64,000 bases of DNA from an uncultured Prevotellaceae bacterium (GTDB lineage: Bacteria; Bacteroidota; Bacteroidia; Bacteroidales; Bacteroidaceae): contig ONNV01000007.1 in the NCBI GenBank assembly GCA_900319225.1, forward strand, positions 62,001 to 126,000. The letters run 5' to 3'. The position numbers and the translations under genes are program-made. The notes below the pieces were generated by a model. That model worked only from the letters and a program-made list of their open reading frames with translations. It did not search any database and was not told where the DNA came from. How positions within the stretch are numbered: the stretch's first letter is position 1; every line of letters starts with the position of its first letter. Shown here one piece after another: positions 6,822 to 15,405 of this stretch.

Positions 6822-8492
6822 ATGAAGAGATTTCTTGGTAGTGTTACCCTTTTTACAATACTGGGACTTGTTCCCGCCATCAGCTTTGCCCAGAAAACCG
6901 ATGACCATAATTTTGAGGTTTCAAAGAATCTGGAGATATTCCATGATATTGTTGCCGAGCTGGACCGTTTCTATGTGGATACCATAAATCCCACAAAGAT
7001 TATTGAGACCGGCATTCAGGCCATGCTCAAAGGGATAGACCCATACACTGAGTACTTCCCGGAGAATGACATGAATGACCTTAAGATGATGACCACCGGA
7101 AAGTATGCCGGCATTGGTGCCCTTATCCGTCAGTATTCAGGACGTGACTACATATATATAGAGGAACCCTATGAGGATATGCCAGCCGCCCGTTCCGGAC
7201 TCAAGGCCGGTGACGAGATACTGCGCATTGACGGCGAGAGCATGAGAGGAAAACCGTCATCTTATGTGAGCGATCACCTGCGCGGTGATGCCGATACCAA
7301 ACTTAAGGTTACGGTGCGCCGTCCCGGTGTTGAGGATTCAATCGATGTGGAGATAGTCCGCAGCGTGATAAAACTGCCTGCCGTTCCCTACTACGGAATG
7401 TGGAAAGGCTACGGATATATTCTGCTGGAGTCATTTACCGAACACTGCTCACATGATGTCATGGAGGCTGTGGTGGAACTCAAGGAACAGGGTGCCAAGG
7501 GCATCATCCTGGATCTGCGTGGCAACGGAGGCGGTCTGTTGCAGGAGGCTGTTGACATTGTGGGCCTATTTGTACCCAAGGGAACCAAACTTGTAGAGAC
7601 CCGCGGCAAGATTCCGCAGGCTGCATCCACTTACGTAACCCAGCGCAACCCGATAGATGAGAACATCCCGTTGGTGGTTCTGACCGATGACCAGTCTGCA
7701 TCGGCATCAGAGATTGTGGCCGGCAGCCTTCAGGATCTGGACCGTGCCGTGATTGTGGGCTCCCGTACATTTGGAAAGGGACTGGTGCAGACCACCCGTA
7801 TGCTGTCATTCAACGGCACGCTTAAGGTTACTACTGCCAAGTATTACATACCCAGCGGCCGTTGCATCCAGGAGATAGACTACTCCAAGCGCAATGACAA
7901 GGGGCAGGCGCAGCATATCCCTGACAGCCTGACCAAGGTCTTCCATACCGCAGCAGGTCGTCCGGTGCGTGACGGTGGCGGTATCCGTCCCGATGTGGAG
8001 ATCAAGCCCGATACATTGCCCGACATTCTATATTCCATAGCCCAGAATCTGGTATTCTTTGATTTCCTGAATGAGTGGTGCTCCAAGCATGAGCAGATAG
8101 CTCCGATACAGCAGTTTGCACTTACAGACCAGGATTACAATGACTTCAAGGATTTTGTGTGCAACTCTGACTTCAAGTTTGAGAGCAACAGCGGCAAGGC
8201 ACTTGAGTCTCTCATCAAGATTGCCCAGCGTGAAGGTCTGGCCGATAAGGCACAGGATGAGTTCAATGCGCTTGAAACCAAGTTGCAGTATGACCTTAAG
8301 AATGACCTGGATACATTCCGTGGGGATCTGGAGCGTGTTATAGCACTGCAGATAGCATCACGCTACTATTACCAGCGTGGAGCCGTAATGCAGAACCTTA
8401 AATCAGACAAGGTGGTGGATCAGGCTGTAAGCCTGCTCAATGATATGGACCGTTATAAGTCCATACTGGCCAGTCCTTTGAGTGATAATTGA
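6822..8492 (+). CDS. S41-family C-terminal processing protease (secreted)
   Basis: 556 residues from the ATG at 6822; an upstream TTG in frame (6807) is less likely because 6822 begins a clean signal peptide (MKRFLGSVTLFTILGLVP...FAQ). The order is signal peptide, helical segment, PDZ domain (about 90-165, SGLKAGDEILRIDGESMRG) and tail-specific protease domain. GIILDLRGNGGGLL, SASASEIVAG (catalytic Ser within residues 292-296; Ser294 by the usual 25-residue spacing) and FGKGLVQ (general-base Lys319) are visible. Residues from about 400 form a C-terminal helical extension common in Bacteroidetes CtpA proteins. It probably trims or degrades periplasmic proteins. A TATCTTCG box at 6781-6788 could be the -7 element. 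Confidence 0.88.
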   Translation: MKRFLGSVTLFTILGLVPAISFAQKTDDHNFEVSKNLEIFHDIVAELDRFYVDTINPTKIIETGIQAMLKGIDPYTEYFPENDMNDLKMMTTGKYAGIGALIRQYSGRDYIYIEEPYEDMPAARSGLKAGDEILRIDGESMRGKPSSYVSDHLRGDADTKLKVTVRRPGVEDSIDVEIVRSVIKLPAVPYYGMWKGYGYILLESFTEHCSHDVMEAVVELKEQGAKGIILDLRGNGGGLLQEAVDIVGLFVPKGTKLVETRGKIPQAASTYVTQRNPIDENIPLVVLTDDQSASASEIVAGSLQDLDRAVIVGSRTFGKGLVQTTRMLSFNGTLKVTTAKYYIPSGRCIQEIDYSKRNDKGQAQHIPDSLTKVFHTAAGRPVRDGGGIRPDVEIKPDTLPDILYSIAQNLVFFDFLNEWCSKHEQIAPIQQFALTDQDYNDFKDFVCNSDFKFESNSGKALESLIKIAQREGLADKAQDEFNALETKLQYDLKNDLDTFRGDLERVIALQIASRYYYQRGAVMQNLKSDKVVDQAVSLLNDMDRYKSILASPLSDN

Positions 8493-8519
8493 TTTTTTAA
8501 CTTTAAACAATAGTCCGTT

Positions 8520-10064
8520 ATGAGAAGATTTACATTTGCCTTGATGGGCGTTATTGCCTGCGTATTGTCAGTTTCATGTGAGGATAAGCTGCAGTCCGAT
8601 GAAAAGAAAAACTCCGGCCAGAGCGGTGACGGGGATTCATACAAGAGCCTCCTGGACAGTGCCTTTTATTATGATGAAGGTAGGCTGTGCCAAGAGACCC
8701 GTAATATTTATGACCAGAACGGCCTGGTGCAGAAAAGCATAACTATTGATTATGACTCATTAGGCAGTCCCAGCGCCACTGTTGAAGAGGCATATACATA
8801 TTCTGATAAGGAAGGAAAAAACTATGTGCTTGTTACCAGCAAAAATGGTGTTGATGTTGAAAGGCAGGAAAAAAGTTACTCCGGTACAGATGGGGACTAT
8901 GTCTCTGACACCAGAACATATGTAAAGCATGGAGAATGTTGGTTCTTAACGAAAAGGATTTATTTAAAATCTGAAAACCACAAATGCCGTGGCTATAATG
9001 TACAGTATGCTATTTACAACGGCCAGAGTTTTGTTGTCAGTCGTATTGATTTGATTAACCAATCAGACCCGGTAACGAAAACATCGCTGGATATGGAGAG
9101 AATCAATTACAGTATCAGTTACAAAAAGGATCCTTCTGATCCTGACGGATTGACAATCAGCAACTTGGGAAGCGAAAACTGGGTTAAGACCATACGGAGA
9201 TGCAAAAGCAATGGTGATGTGTTGTTCAATCAGAATCTGATTTCGGAGGATAGTATTACCTGGAGAGACATGGGTGCGTATGAGTATGAATATGACCGGA
9301 ACGGGAACCTTATTTATTCTGAGTCGTCAACGGGTGGTAAAATTGAGAGTAAAGAGTACGTTACATACTCTGATGACAACAGATTTTTAAGTTCCTATGA
9401 ATACAGTTGGGACAAGAACGGAACAGATTCCGTATTGGATTATAGTACGGTGTATTATTACTCAGAGTCAGGAAGGCTGGATTCTGCTGTGATTCTTTCT
9501 GAGAGTCGATGGGTGTGGAGCCTGCCTCTGAATCTTAGGGATATTACAAAGGGCTATAACTATGGACAGGGCCAGAACGGCTTGACCGGTTCCAAATGCG
9601 TGGTTTTGTTTGATTCAAAAGGGAACCCTGTAACAGAGACTCTCTATAGAATGGATGATAACGGTAATATGGAGGATGAGGCTTATGTACGCAGTACACT
9701 CACATATGATTCGTTTGGCAATTGCACCGGTTTTGCTGTGAGCCAGAATGATGAAGGTGAATGGACTGAGATTGAAACCCAGAGTAATGCCTATGACTCT
9801 GAGGGTAGGCAATTATCAAGCCACTCAAGATTTAATGGTCAGACAAAAAGTGTGAGTAAAAAAGAACCGGAACGCTACGTGATTGCTACTACTGATTATG
9901 AGTCAACTAAAAGAACAGATTATGACTCATTCGGAAACGTAAGTTACAATCTGGATGTATATAGAAGACATGTCCTTTATACATTTAGCGACGGCAGGGA
10001 TCCTGAAGAGGAGAACGTTGATGATAGAGAAGAAAAGTATTATTCAACCAGAAAGATAAAGTGA
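8520..10064 (+). CDS. YD-like-repeat lipoprotein, paralog A
   Basis: 514 residues. The signal ends in LSVSC, so Cys20 is the lipidation site. The mature protein consists of many short segments of the type YD-x-x-G-N/L followed by strand-forming sequence (YDQNGLVQKSI, YDRNGNLIYSE, YDSFGNCTGFA, YDSEGRQLSSH, YDSFGNVSYNL). This resembles YD/RHS-type beta repeats but lacks an RHS core. It is clearly homologous along its length to the gene at 10138 and more distantly to 12180. The function is unknown; a surface-exposed beta structure is an inference. A 17-base hairpin CACTCC-N5-GGAGTG follows the stop. Confidence 0.68.
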   Translation: MRRFTFALMGVIACVLSVSCEDKLQSDEKKNSGQSGDGDSYKSLLDSAFYYDEGRLCQETRNIYDQNGLVQKSITIDYDSLGSPSATVEEAYTYSDKEGKNYVLVTSKNGVDVERQEKSYSGTDGDYVSDTRTYVKHGECWFLTKRIYLKSENHKCRGYNVQYAIYNGQSFVVSRIDLINQSDPVTKTSLDMERINYSISYKKDPSDPDGLTISNLGSENWVKTIRRCKSNGDVLFNQNLISEDSITWRDMGAYEYEYDRNGNLIYSESSTGGKIESKEYVTYSDDNRFLSSYEYSWDKNGTDSVLDYSTVYYYSESGRLDSAVILSESRWVWSLPLNLRDITKGYNYGQGQNGLTGSKCVVLFDSKGNPVTETLYRMDDNGNMEDEAYVRSTLTYDSFGNCTGFAVSQNDEGEWTEIETQSNAYDSEGRQLSSHSRFNGQTKSVSKKEPERYVIATTDYESTKRTDYDSFGNVSYNLDVYRRHVLYTFSDGRDPEEENVDDREEKYYSTRKIK

Positions 10065-10066
10065 TT

Positions 10067-10083
10067 CACTCCGTCCTGGAGTG
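10067..10083 (+). repeat. 3'-flank hairpin shared by two paralogs (copy 1)
   Basis: CACTCCGTCCTGGAGTG lies just after the stop. The identical 17-mer occurs at 11676-11692 after the second paralog. No T tract follows, so termination is uncertain. Confidence 0.7.
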
Positions 10084-10137
10084 ATCACTCAATGAAGGAA
10101 TTGACTACTCCAAATGTAATTTAATAGATAGTTTATT

Positions 10138-11673
10138 ATGAGAAGAATTATATTTGCCTTTATTGTCGTTCTTGTTTGTGTATTATCAGTTTCCTGTGAG
10201 GATAAACTTCTGGATAACGGAAAGAATAACACTCAGGAGAATAGTGACGGCGAATCATACAAGAGTGTTCTGGACAGTAGTTTTAAATATGTTGACGGCA
10301 TACTTGCAACAGAAATCCACAGATCTTATACTCAGAACGGTCTTTTGGAAAAGGATGTAAGAAAGGTGTATGATTCAGACGGTAACCTTTCTGCCAATGA
10401 AGAGAATGTGTATACCTATTCTGACAGTGAAGGTGATAACTACGTATGTATCAGTAGCAGCAACGGTGTTGAATTAAGAAAGAAAGAAGCATATTATACA
10501 GGTACTAAAGCTAACCATGTTACCCAAAACAAAGAATATGTGAAACATGGCGGTGAATGGTTCTTAAGGTCTGATTTATATGCGAAAACAGAAAACAACC
10601 GAGGTCATGGTTGCAATTTTATCTACATGATTTACAATGGTCAGAGAGTTGCTGTTGAACGCATTGTTCTTATAGACGGCATAGTTGATCCTGTGGAGGA
10701 TGTATTGCTGTATTCGGACAGAACCTACTACAATGCCAGCTACAGACTTGACCCGAGTGACCCTGACGGTCTGACAATCAGCACCCTGGGAAAGGGATCT
10801 TGGAGGAAAAGAATACAGAGAAACAACAGCCAAGGTGTGATGTTGTTAAAAGAGGAATTTTTGTCGGTTGACAGTATTACATGGATAAGTACTGGCGGAA
10901 ATGAGACGCAGTGTGATATAAACGGTAACGTTGTTTGTGAGAGATATTTCTCGGGGGATGGCAAAATAAGGGGAAAAAGGTATAATACATACTCTGATGA
11001 CAACAGATTTATCAGTTCCTGTTATTGTGAATTCAGTGAAAACGGCGATTCAGTATCTACTACAGACAAAGTGTTTTATTACTCTGATGCAGGTGTTCTT
11101 GACTCTGCTGAATTGCTCTTTGGTTTCAATATGGCAGGCAGATTTCCGATAGATTTCAATCGTTTATCGAATGACATATACATGGGAACGGGCAATAACA
11201 ATGTGTTAGGTGCAAAATATGTTGCTTTGTTTGATTCAGACGGGAATCTTGTAAAAGAGACATTGTATCATATGGATGATAACGATGAAATGGAGAATAC
11301 GCCGTGTGCGTACTGTACCATGTCATATGATTCCGATGGCAGGTGCACCGGTTATGAGGTGTATGTATCGGGTAATGGAGAATGGGTCCGGATTGAAACC
11401 GGTAGCAGTGTGTATGACTCTAAGGGCAATGAATTGTCAAGTCACATCATTTATACGGGATTACCGGAAAGCGCTGCCGAATTAGATCCCAGGCCTTCTA
11501 AAACCACATATCAAGAGTCCAATAGAAGGGCGGAGTATGATTCATACGGAAACGTGAGCTACAGGATGAATGAGGAGCGTTACGCAAGATTGTCCAATAA
11601 TGACGGTAGTCCTGTAGAGAGTAATGGTAGTGAAAAGACCGAAGAGTTTTATTCAACCGTTAAAGTAAAGTGA
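10138..11673 (+). CDS. YD-like-repeat lipoprotein, paralog B
   Basis: 511 residues. The lipoprotein signal (LSVSC, Cys20), CEDKLLDNG start and repeat layout mirror the gene at 8520. Shared blocks include SYKSVLDSSF, YVKHGGEWFL, DPSDPDGLTIS, YNTYSDDNRFISS and YDSYGNVSYRM. Identity looks roughly half by eye, spread over the full length, which indicates a tandem duplication followed by divergence. The shared 3' hairpin shows that the duplicated block extended past the stop codon. No domain with known activity is visible. Confidence 0.68.
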   Translation: MRRIIFAFIVVLVCVLSVSCEDKLLDNGKNNTQENSDGESYKSVLDSSFKYVDGILATEIHRSYTQNGLLEKDVRKVYDSDGNLSANEENVYTYSDSEGDNYVCISSSNGVELRKKEAYYTGTKANHVTQNKEYVKHGGEWFLRSDLYAKTENNRGHGCNFIYMIYNGQRVAVERIVLIDGIVDPVEDVLLYSDRTYYNASYRLDPSDPDGLTISTLGKGSWRKRIQRNNSQGVMLLKEEFLSVDSITWISTGGNETQCDINGNVVCERYFSGDGKIRGKRYNTYSDDNRFISSCYCEFSENGDSVSTTDKVFYYSDAGVLDSAELLFGFNMAGRFPIDFNRLSNDIYMGTGNNNVLGAKYVALFDSDGNLVKETLYHMDDNDEMENTPCAYCTMSYDSDGRCTGYEVYVSGNGEWVRIETGSSVYDSKGNELSSHIIYTGLPESAAELDPRPSKTTYQESNRRAEYDSYGNVSYRMNEERYARLSNNDGSPVESNGSEKTEEFYSTVKVK

Positions 11674-11675
11674 TG

Positions 11676-11692
11676 CACTCCGTCCTGGAGTG
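11676..11692 (+). repeat. 3'-flank hairpin shared by two paralogs (copy 2)
   Basis: Identical to the 17-mer at 10067-10083. Here it also lies just beyond the stop of the convergent gene at 11695, so it could serve both strands. Confidence 0.7.
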
Positions 11693-11694
11693 TA

Positions 11695-12078
11695 TCACTC
11701 ACGGAAGAACTTGTCTTCACGTTTGCCCAGACGGATGGTCTCCGAATGGTCAGGCAGAGCGATGGTTGACACAACATCGGTCTTGCCGTCCACAATGAGC
11801 AGTGTGCTTTCCTCTGTGAACCGACCTACGGACAATGTAAGGGCTGACTGAGGTGTTCCGTCAAATATCAGGCTGTCATTAACGTATACAGAGAGGGGGT
11901 TGCCCAGCGTTGTTGTGCCCAGCACAATGTCATAACGCTCTGAGTAACCCTCATCCTTTTTGTCATATATCTTGAATGCCATGAACATGAACAGGACAAT
12001 GATTACAAGGACAAGTACTATAAGTATGAGAGAGCCTAACAGGAAAGCGTTGTTGGCTCTTGCGGTTTTTCTCTTCAT
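11695..12078 (-). CDS. Single-pass membrane protein with small extracytoplasmic domain
   Basis: 127 residues from the ATG at 12078; an in-frame TTG 21 bases upstream is less plausible. A basic N-terminus (KRKTARANN) precedes one strong membrane helix (residues about 13-38). The remaining 85 residues have a beta-rich look, with LGNPLSVYVNDSLIFDGTPQ and LLIVDGKTDVVSTIALPD. This suggests a small beta-sandwich outside the membrane. No family is recognised. It sits alone on the minus strand between two members of the lipoprotein family, which may mean an insertion into that array or a functional link. Confidence 0.55.
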   Translation of the reverse strand: MKRKTARANNAFLLGSLILIVLVLVIIVLFMFMAFKIYDKKDEGYSERYDIVLGTTTLGNPLSVYVNDSLIFDGTPQSALTLSVGRFTEESTLLIVDGKTDVVSTIALPDHSETIRLGKREDKFFRE

Positions 12079-12179
12079 AAAATCCCGATTTGGCTGCAAA
12101 CTTACTGAATTCTTGTGTAACTCGTTAATAATTCTGATATTTGCGCTCTGTTTCTTAAATAGTCTTTAGTCTTTATTAT

Positions 12180-13748
12180 ATGAAAAGAACACTTTTGCCT
12201 TTAGTCGGACTTATCTTGTTAATGAATGTGTCTTTTGTATCATGTGATGACAATCTCATTGAAAAGGATAACGGAAATGAAGAGATTGATGAGGGAGATA
12301 TCTATGTAACCGTTGTAGACAGTATGTTCAGCTATGAGAACGGACGGTTGAGGGTTGCACGCTACAATACTTACGGGCAGGATGGAAGGAATCAGTCTGT
12401 CATATATCAGGAATTTGACGAGAATGGCGATCTGATAGATGATGAGTATGCTGTTTATGATTATTCAATGTATAAGCCGCACAAGGGCTATTCCGATTAT
12501 GAATATACCATGACAGTGGATAATCATGGTCTTTGGCCTGACATAAAGGAGATACGTAAGAGCAATGGTACCGGTAACAACAGTACAAGTTCCATTTATC
12601 AGTATTTCAAAAGCAATGACGGGAAATGGCTTAAGAGAGTTGAACAGGAAAAAGAGAGGAATAGTAAGGTATCAAAAGAGAAACTGACCTATTATGCCCT
12701 GTACGATGGAGATCTGGTGGTCATATCCTCCAACTCATCGACAACCCAAATCGATCCCGAGACAGGTAGGGGTAATTACTATGAGACTGAGTCTTACAGT
12801 AAGGATGCATCATTTGACGAGCACGACCGTTATCAGGTGTATGCCCAGTATGCGAATGATGAGATCTGGAAAAGGACAGCGTTCAGACCGACAGAGAGCG
12901 GTAACGGACAGGAATATGTAACCTGGGCGTCACATGACAGTCTGAAATGGTTCGTAGAGACCAGGAAGGTTCTTTCTTTTGACGATAATGGTAATATGAT
13001 TGAAGAGGAACTGACTGGTGATGAGACAAATGGCTACAAGCTACTCTGGACCTATAATGACAGCAATCAGCTCCTCAAGGAAGAATATTTCAGGATATAT
13101 GATGGGCGCTTTGTTCCCGCCGCAGTATGGGAATACTGCTATTCTCAGGACGGATTGTTGGATTCAGTAGTTGCGCTCTTTGCGTTTCCTGACCTTAAAC
13201 TTCCGGCCATCCAGTACTTTGACGACTATGGAAGGGACAGGTTTGATTTCTACCTGAACAACACGGCATATGATTATCAGGTGACTCCCGATATGGAATA
13301 TACCGTCAAATGTCTGATAATAGTTGATTCAAGGGGGCTTCCCGTCAGCGAAAGTCTGTGTAGACTGAAAGAGGATAACAGTTGGGAGGAGTATTCAAGG
13401 TGCACTCTTGTTCATGATGCAAACGGTAATAACACTGATTACCTTGTAAAGAATCTGGAATCGGGCGAATGGGTGGAGAGTGAATCCATGAAAAGGGTGT
13501 TTGATGCTGCCGGAAGGATGGTGTCACATAAATCCCAAATCGTAACCACGTTTGTTGAGGCCAGATATTCCCTCACTGTAACTGAAAGAAATGAGGCGGA
13601 GTGGGTATATAATGAGCTTTCAGATGTAAGTTACTCTCGTGAATCGTTCTCCAATGTTGAACATTATGCTTTTAAAGACGGTAGCAGTAATGATGTGAAC
13701 ACAAGCAGTAGCGGTGAATCTTTCTCTTCGGTCATAAAAGTCAAGTGA
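12180..13748 (+). CDS. YD-like-repeat lipoprotein, paralog C
   Basis: 522 residues. The lipoprotein signal ends VSFVSC (Cys21), followed by DDNLIEKDNG. Repeats such as YGQDGRNQSVI, FDENGDLIDDEY, FDDNGNMIEEE, HDANGNNTDYL and FDAAGRMVSHK place it in the same family as 8520 and 10138, but it is more diverged, with several Y replaced by F. The final residues SSVIKVK match the ends STRKIK and STVKVK of the others. A GATATTTG box at 12136-12143 could be its -7 promoter element. The function is unknown. Confidence 0.66.
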   Translation: MKRTLLPLVGLILLMNVSFVSCDDNLIEKDNGNEEIDEGDIYVTVVDSMFSYENGRLRVARYNTYGQDGRNQSVIYQEFDENGDLIDDEYAVYDYSMYKPHKGYSDYEYTMTVDNHGLWPDIKEIRKSNGTGNNSTSSIYQYFKSNDGKWLKRVEQEKERNSKVSKEKLTYYALYDGDLVVISSNSSTTQIDPETGRGNYYETESYSKDASFDEHDRYQVYAQYANDEIWKRTAFRPTESGNGQEYVTWASHDSLKWFVETRKVLSFDDNGNMIEEELTGDETNGYKLLWTYNDSNQLLKEEYFRIYDGRFVPAAVWEYCYSQDGLLDSVVALFAFPDLKLPAIQYFDDYGRDRFDFYLNNTAYDYQVTPDMEYTVKCLIIVDSRGLPVSESLCRLKEDNSWEEYSRCTLVHDANGNNTDYLVKNLESGEWVESESMKRVFDAAGRMVSHKSQIVTTFVEARYSLTVTERNEAEWVYNELSDVSYSRESFSNVEHYAFKDGSSNDVNTSSSGESFSSVIKVK

Positions 13749-13806
13749 TTCTCTTGTAGAAGTCACGGGAAATTCCGAAACTTGCACTCACTAATCAAAT
13801 TACTGA

Positions 13807-14646
<840 letters not shown>

Positions 14647-14665
14647 TAAAGCTGGCGATTTAACT

Positions 14666-14727
14666 GGGGACGGTTCTCTTTGTGCTCCTTCTGGGGCACA
14701 AAGAGAACCGTCCCCTTTGTGCCCCAG
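14666..14727 (+). repeat. REP-like element with two alternative hairpins
   Basis: GGGGACGGTTCTCTTTGTGC (14666-14685) pairs perfectly with 14696-14715. A second perfect stem, CTGGGGCACAAAG (14691-14703) with 14715-14727, uses the same central bases, so only one can form at a time. The GGGGACGGTTC core resembles REP sequences linked to RAYT transposases in other genomes (from memory). Confidence 0.7.
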
Positions 14728-14808
14728 CTAGCGACTTTTTAGGCCCTATAAGGGCCATAAAAGTCAAAAACACCCGAGCGCCAAAGGCGCGAGCCTCCCG
14801 CCGGACGG
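14724..14808 (+). repeat. CCAGCTAGCGAC module, copy 1
   Basis: It begins CCAGCTAGCGACTTTTTAGG, has a GGCCC-tata-AGGGCC-type hairpin closed by GACTTTT/AAAAGTC, then ACCCGAGC, the hairpin GCGCC-aaa-GGCGC and CCCGCCGGACGG. Further copies are at 38547-38629 and 55804-55882. Confidence 0.7.
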
Positions 14809-14825
14809 CTTTTTTCAAAGAAAAG

Positions 14826-14857
14826 TTTGGTGGAAAAGACAAATACCCCTATCTTTG
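14826..14857 (+). promoter_or_regulatory. Promoter of the rimP-nusA-infB-suf operon
   Basis: TTTG (14826-14829), 20 nt, TATCTTTG (14850-14857): a full match to the Bacteroidetes consensus. Confidence 0.75.
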
Positions 14858-14880
14858 CACCCGATAAGATGATGTGTGGA

Positions 14881-14902
14881 GAGGCCCCAAGGCCTCTTTT
14901 TT
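14881..14902 (+). terminator. Leader terminator / possible attenuator before rimP
   Basis: GAGGCC-ccaa-GGCCTC followed directly by six T residues is a complete intrinsic terminator. It lies between the promoter (14850-14857) and the rimP start (14934), so it sits inside the expected 5' leader. The downstream nusA product acts on such hairpins in other bacteria. Confidence 0.65.
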
Positions 14903-14933
14903 ATATCCATACATTACATATTAATTAATATAT

Positions 14934-15404
14934 ATGATTGACAAACAGCAAGTTATCGGAATTGCAGAGCAATGGTTAAAGTCCAAGGAAGGTTATTTCC
15001 TTGTGGACGTGGATATTACCCCTGATAACCGTATCGTGGTCGAGATTGACCAGGCAGAGGGTGTATGGATTGACGACTGCGTTGAGCTGAGTCGTTTCAT
15101 TGAGTCCGCCCTGGACCGTGACGTTGAGGATTATGAACTTGAGGTGGGATCGGCCGGAATAGGTCAGCCGTTCAAGGTTCTGCAGCAGTATATCAATCAT
15201 ATAGGCCAGGAGGTTGAGGTGCTGCCCAAGAGCGGTGCCAAACTGAAAGGCATACTTACTCAGGCCGATGAGAAGGGTTTTGCAATCAAGACCACCCGTA
15301 AGGAGAAGGTTGAGGGCTCAAAGCGTCCCAAGACCGTTGAGGTTGAGTTGCCCTTTGGCCACGATGAAGTGAAATATGTAAAATACGTAATAAGTTTAAA
15401 GTAA
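14934..15404 (+). CDS. rimP: Ribosome maturation factor RimP
   Basis: 156 residues, the normal length. The N-terminal alpha/beta domain contains GYFLVDVDITPDNRIVVEID and DCVELSRFIESALDRD, followed by LEVGSAGIGQPFK, matching the family's conserved E-V-S-S/G-P-G-L-D-R/P-P-L position. The C-terminal SH3-like domain starts about residue 90. RimP binds free 30S subunits and aids late assembly of 16S rRNA. It heads the operon with nusA one base downstream of its stop, the classical arrangement. Confidence 0.93.
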   Translation: MIDKQQVIGIAEQWLKSKEGYFLVDVDITPDNRIVVEIDQAEGVWIDDCVELSRFIESALDRDVEDYELEVGSAGIGQPFKVLQQYINHIGQEVEVLPKSGAKLKGILTQADEKGFAIKTTRKEKVEGSKRPKTVEVELPFGHDEVKYVKYVISLK

Positions 15405-15405
15405 A

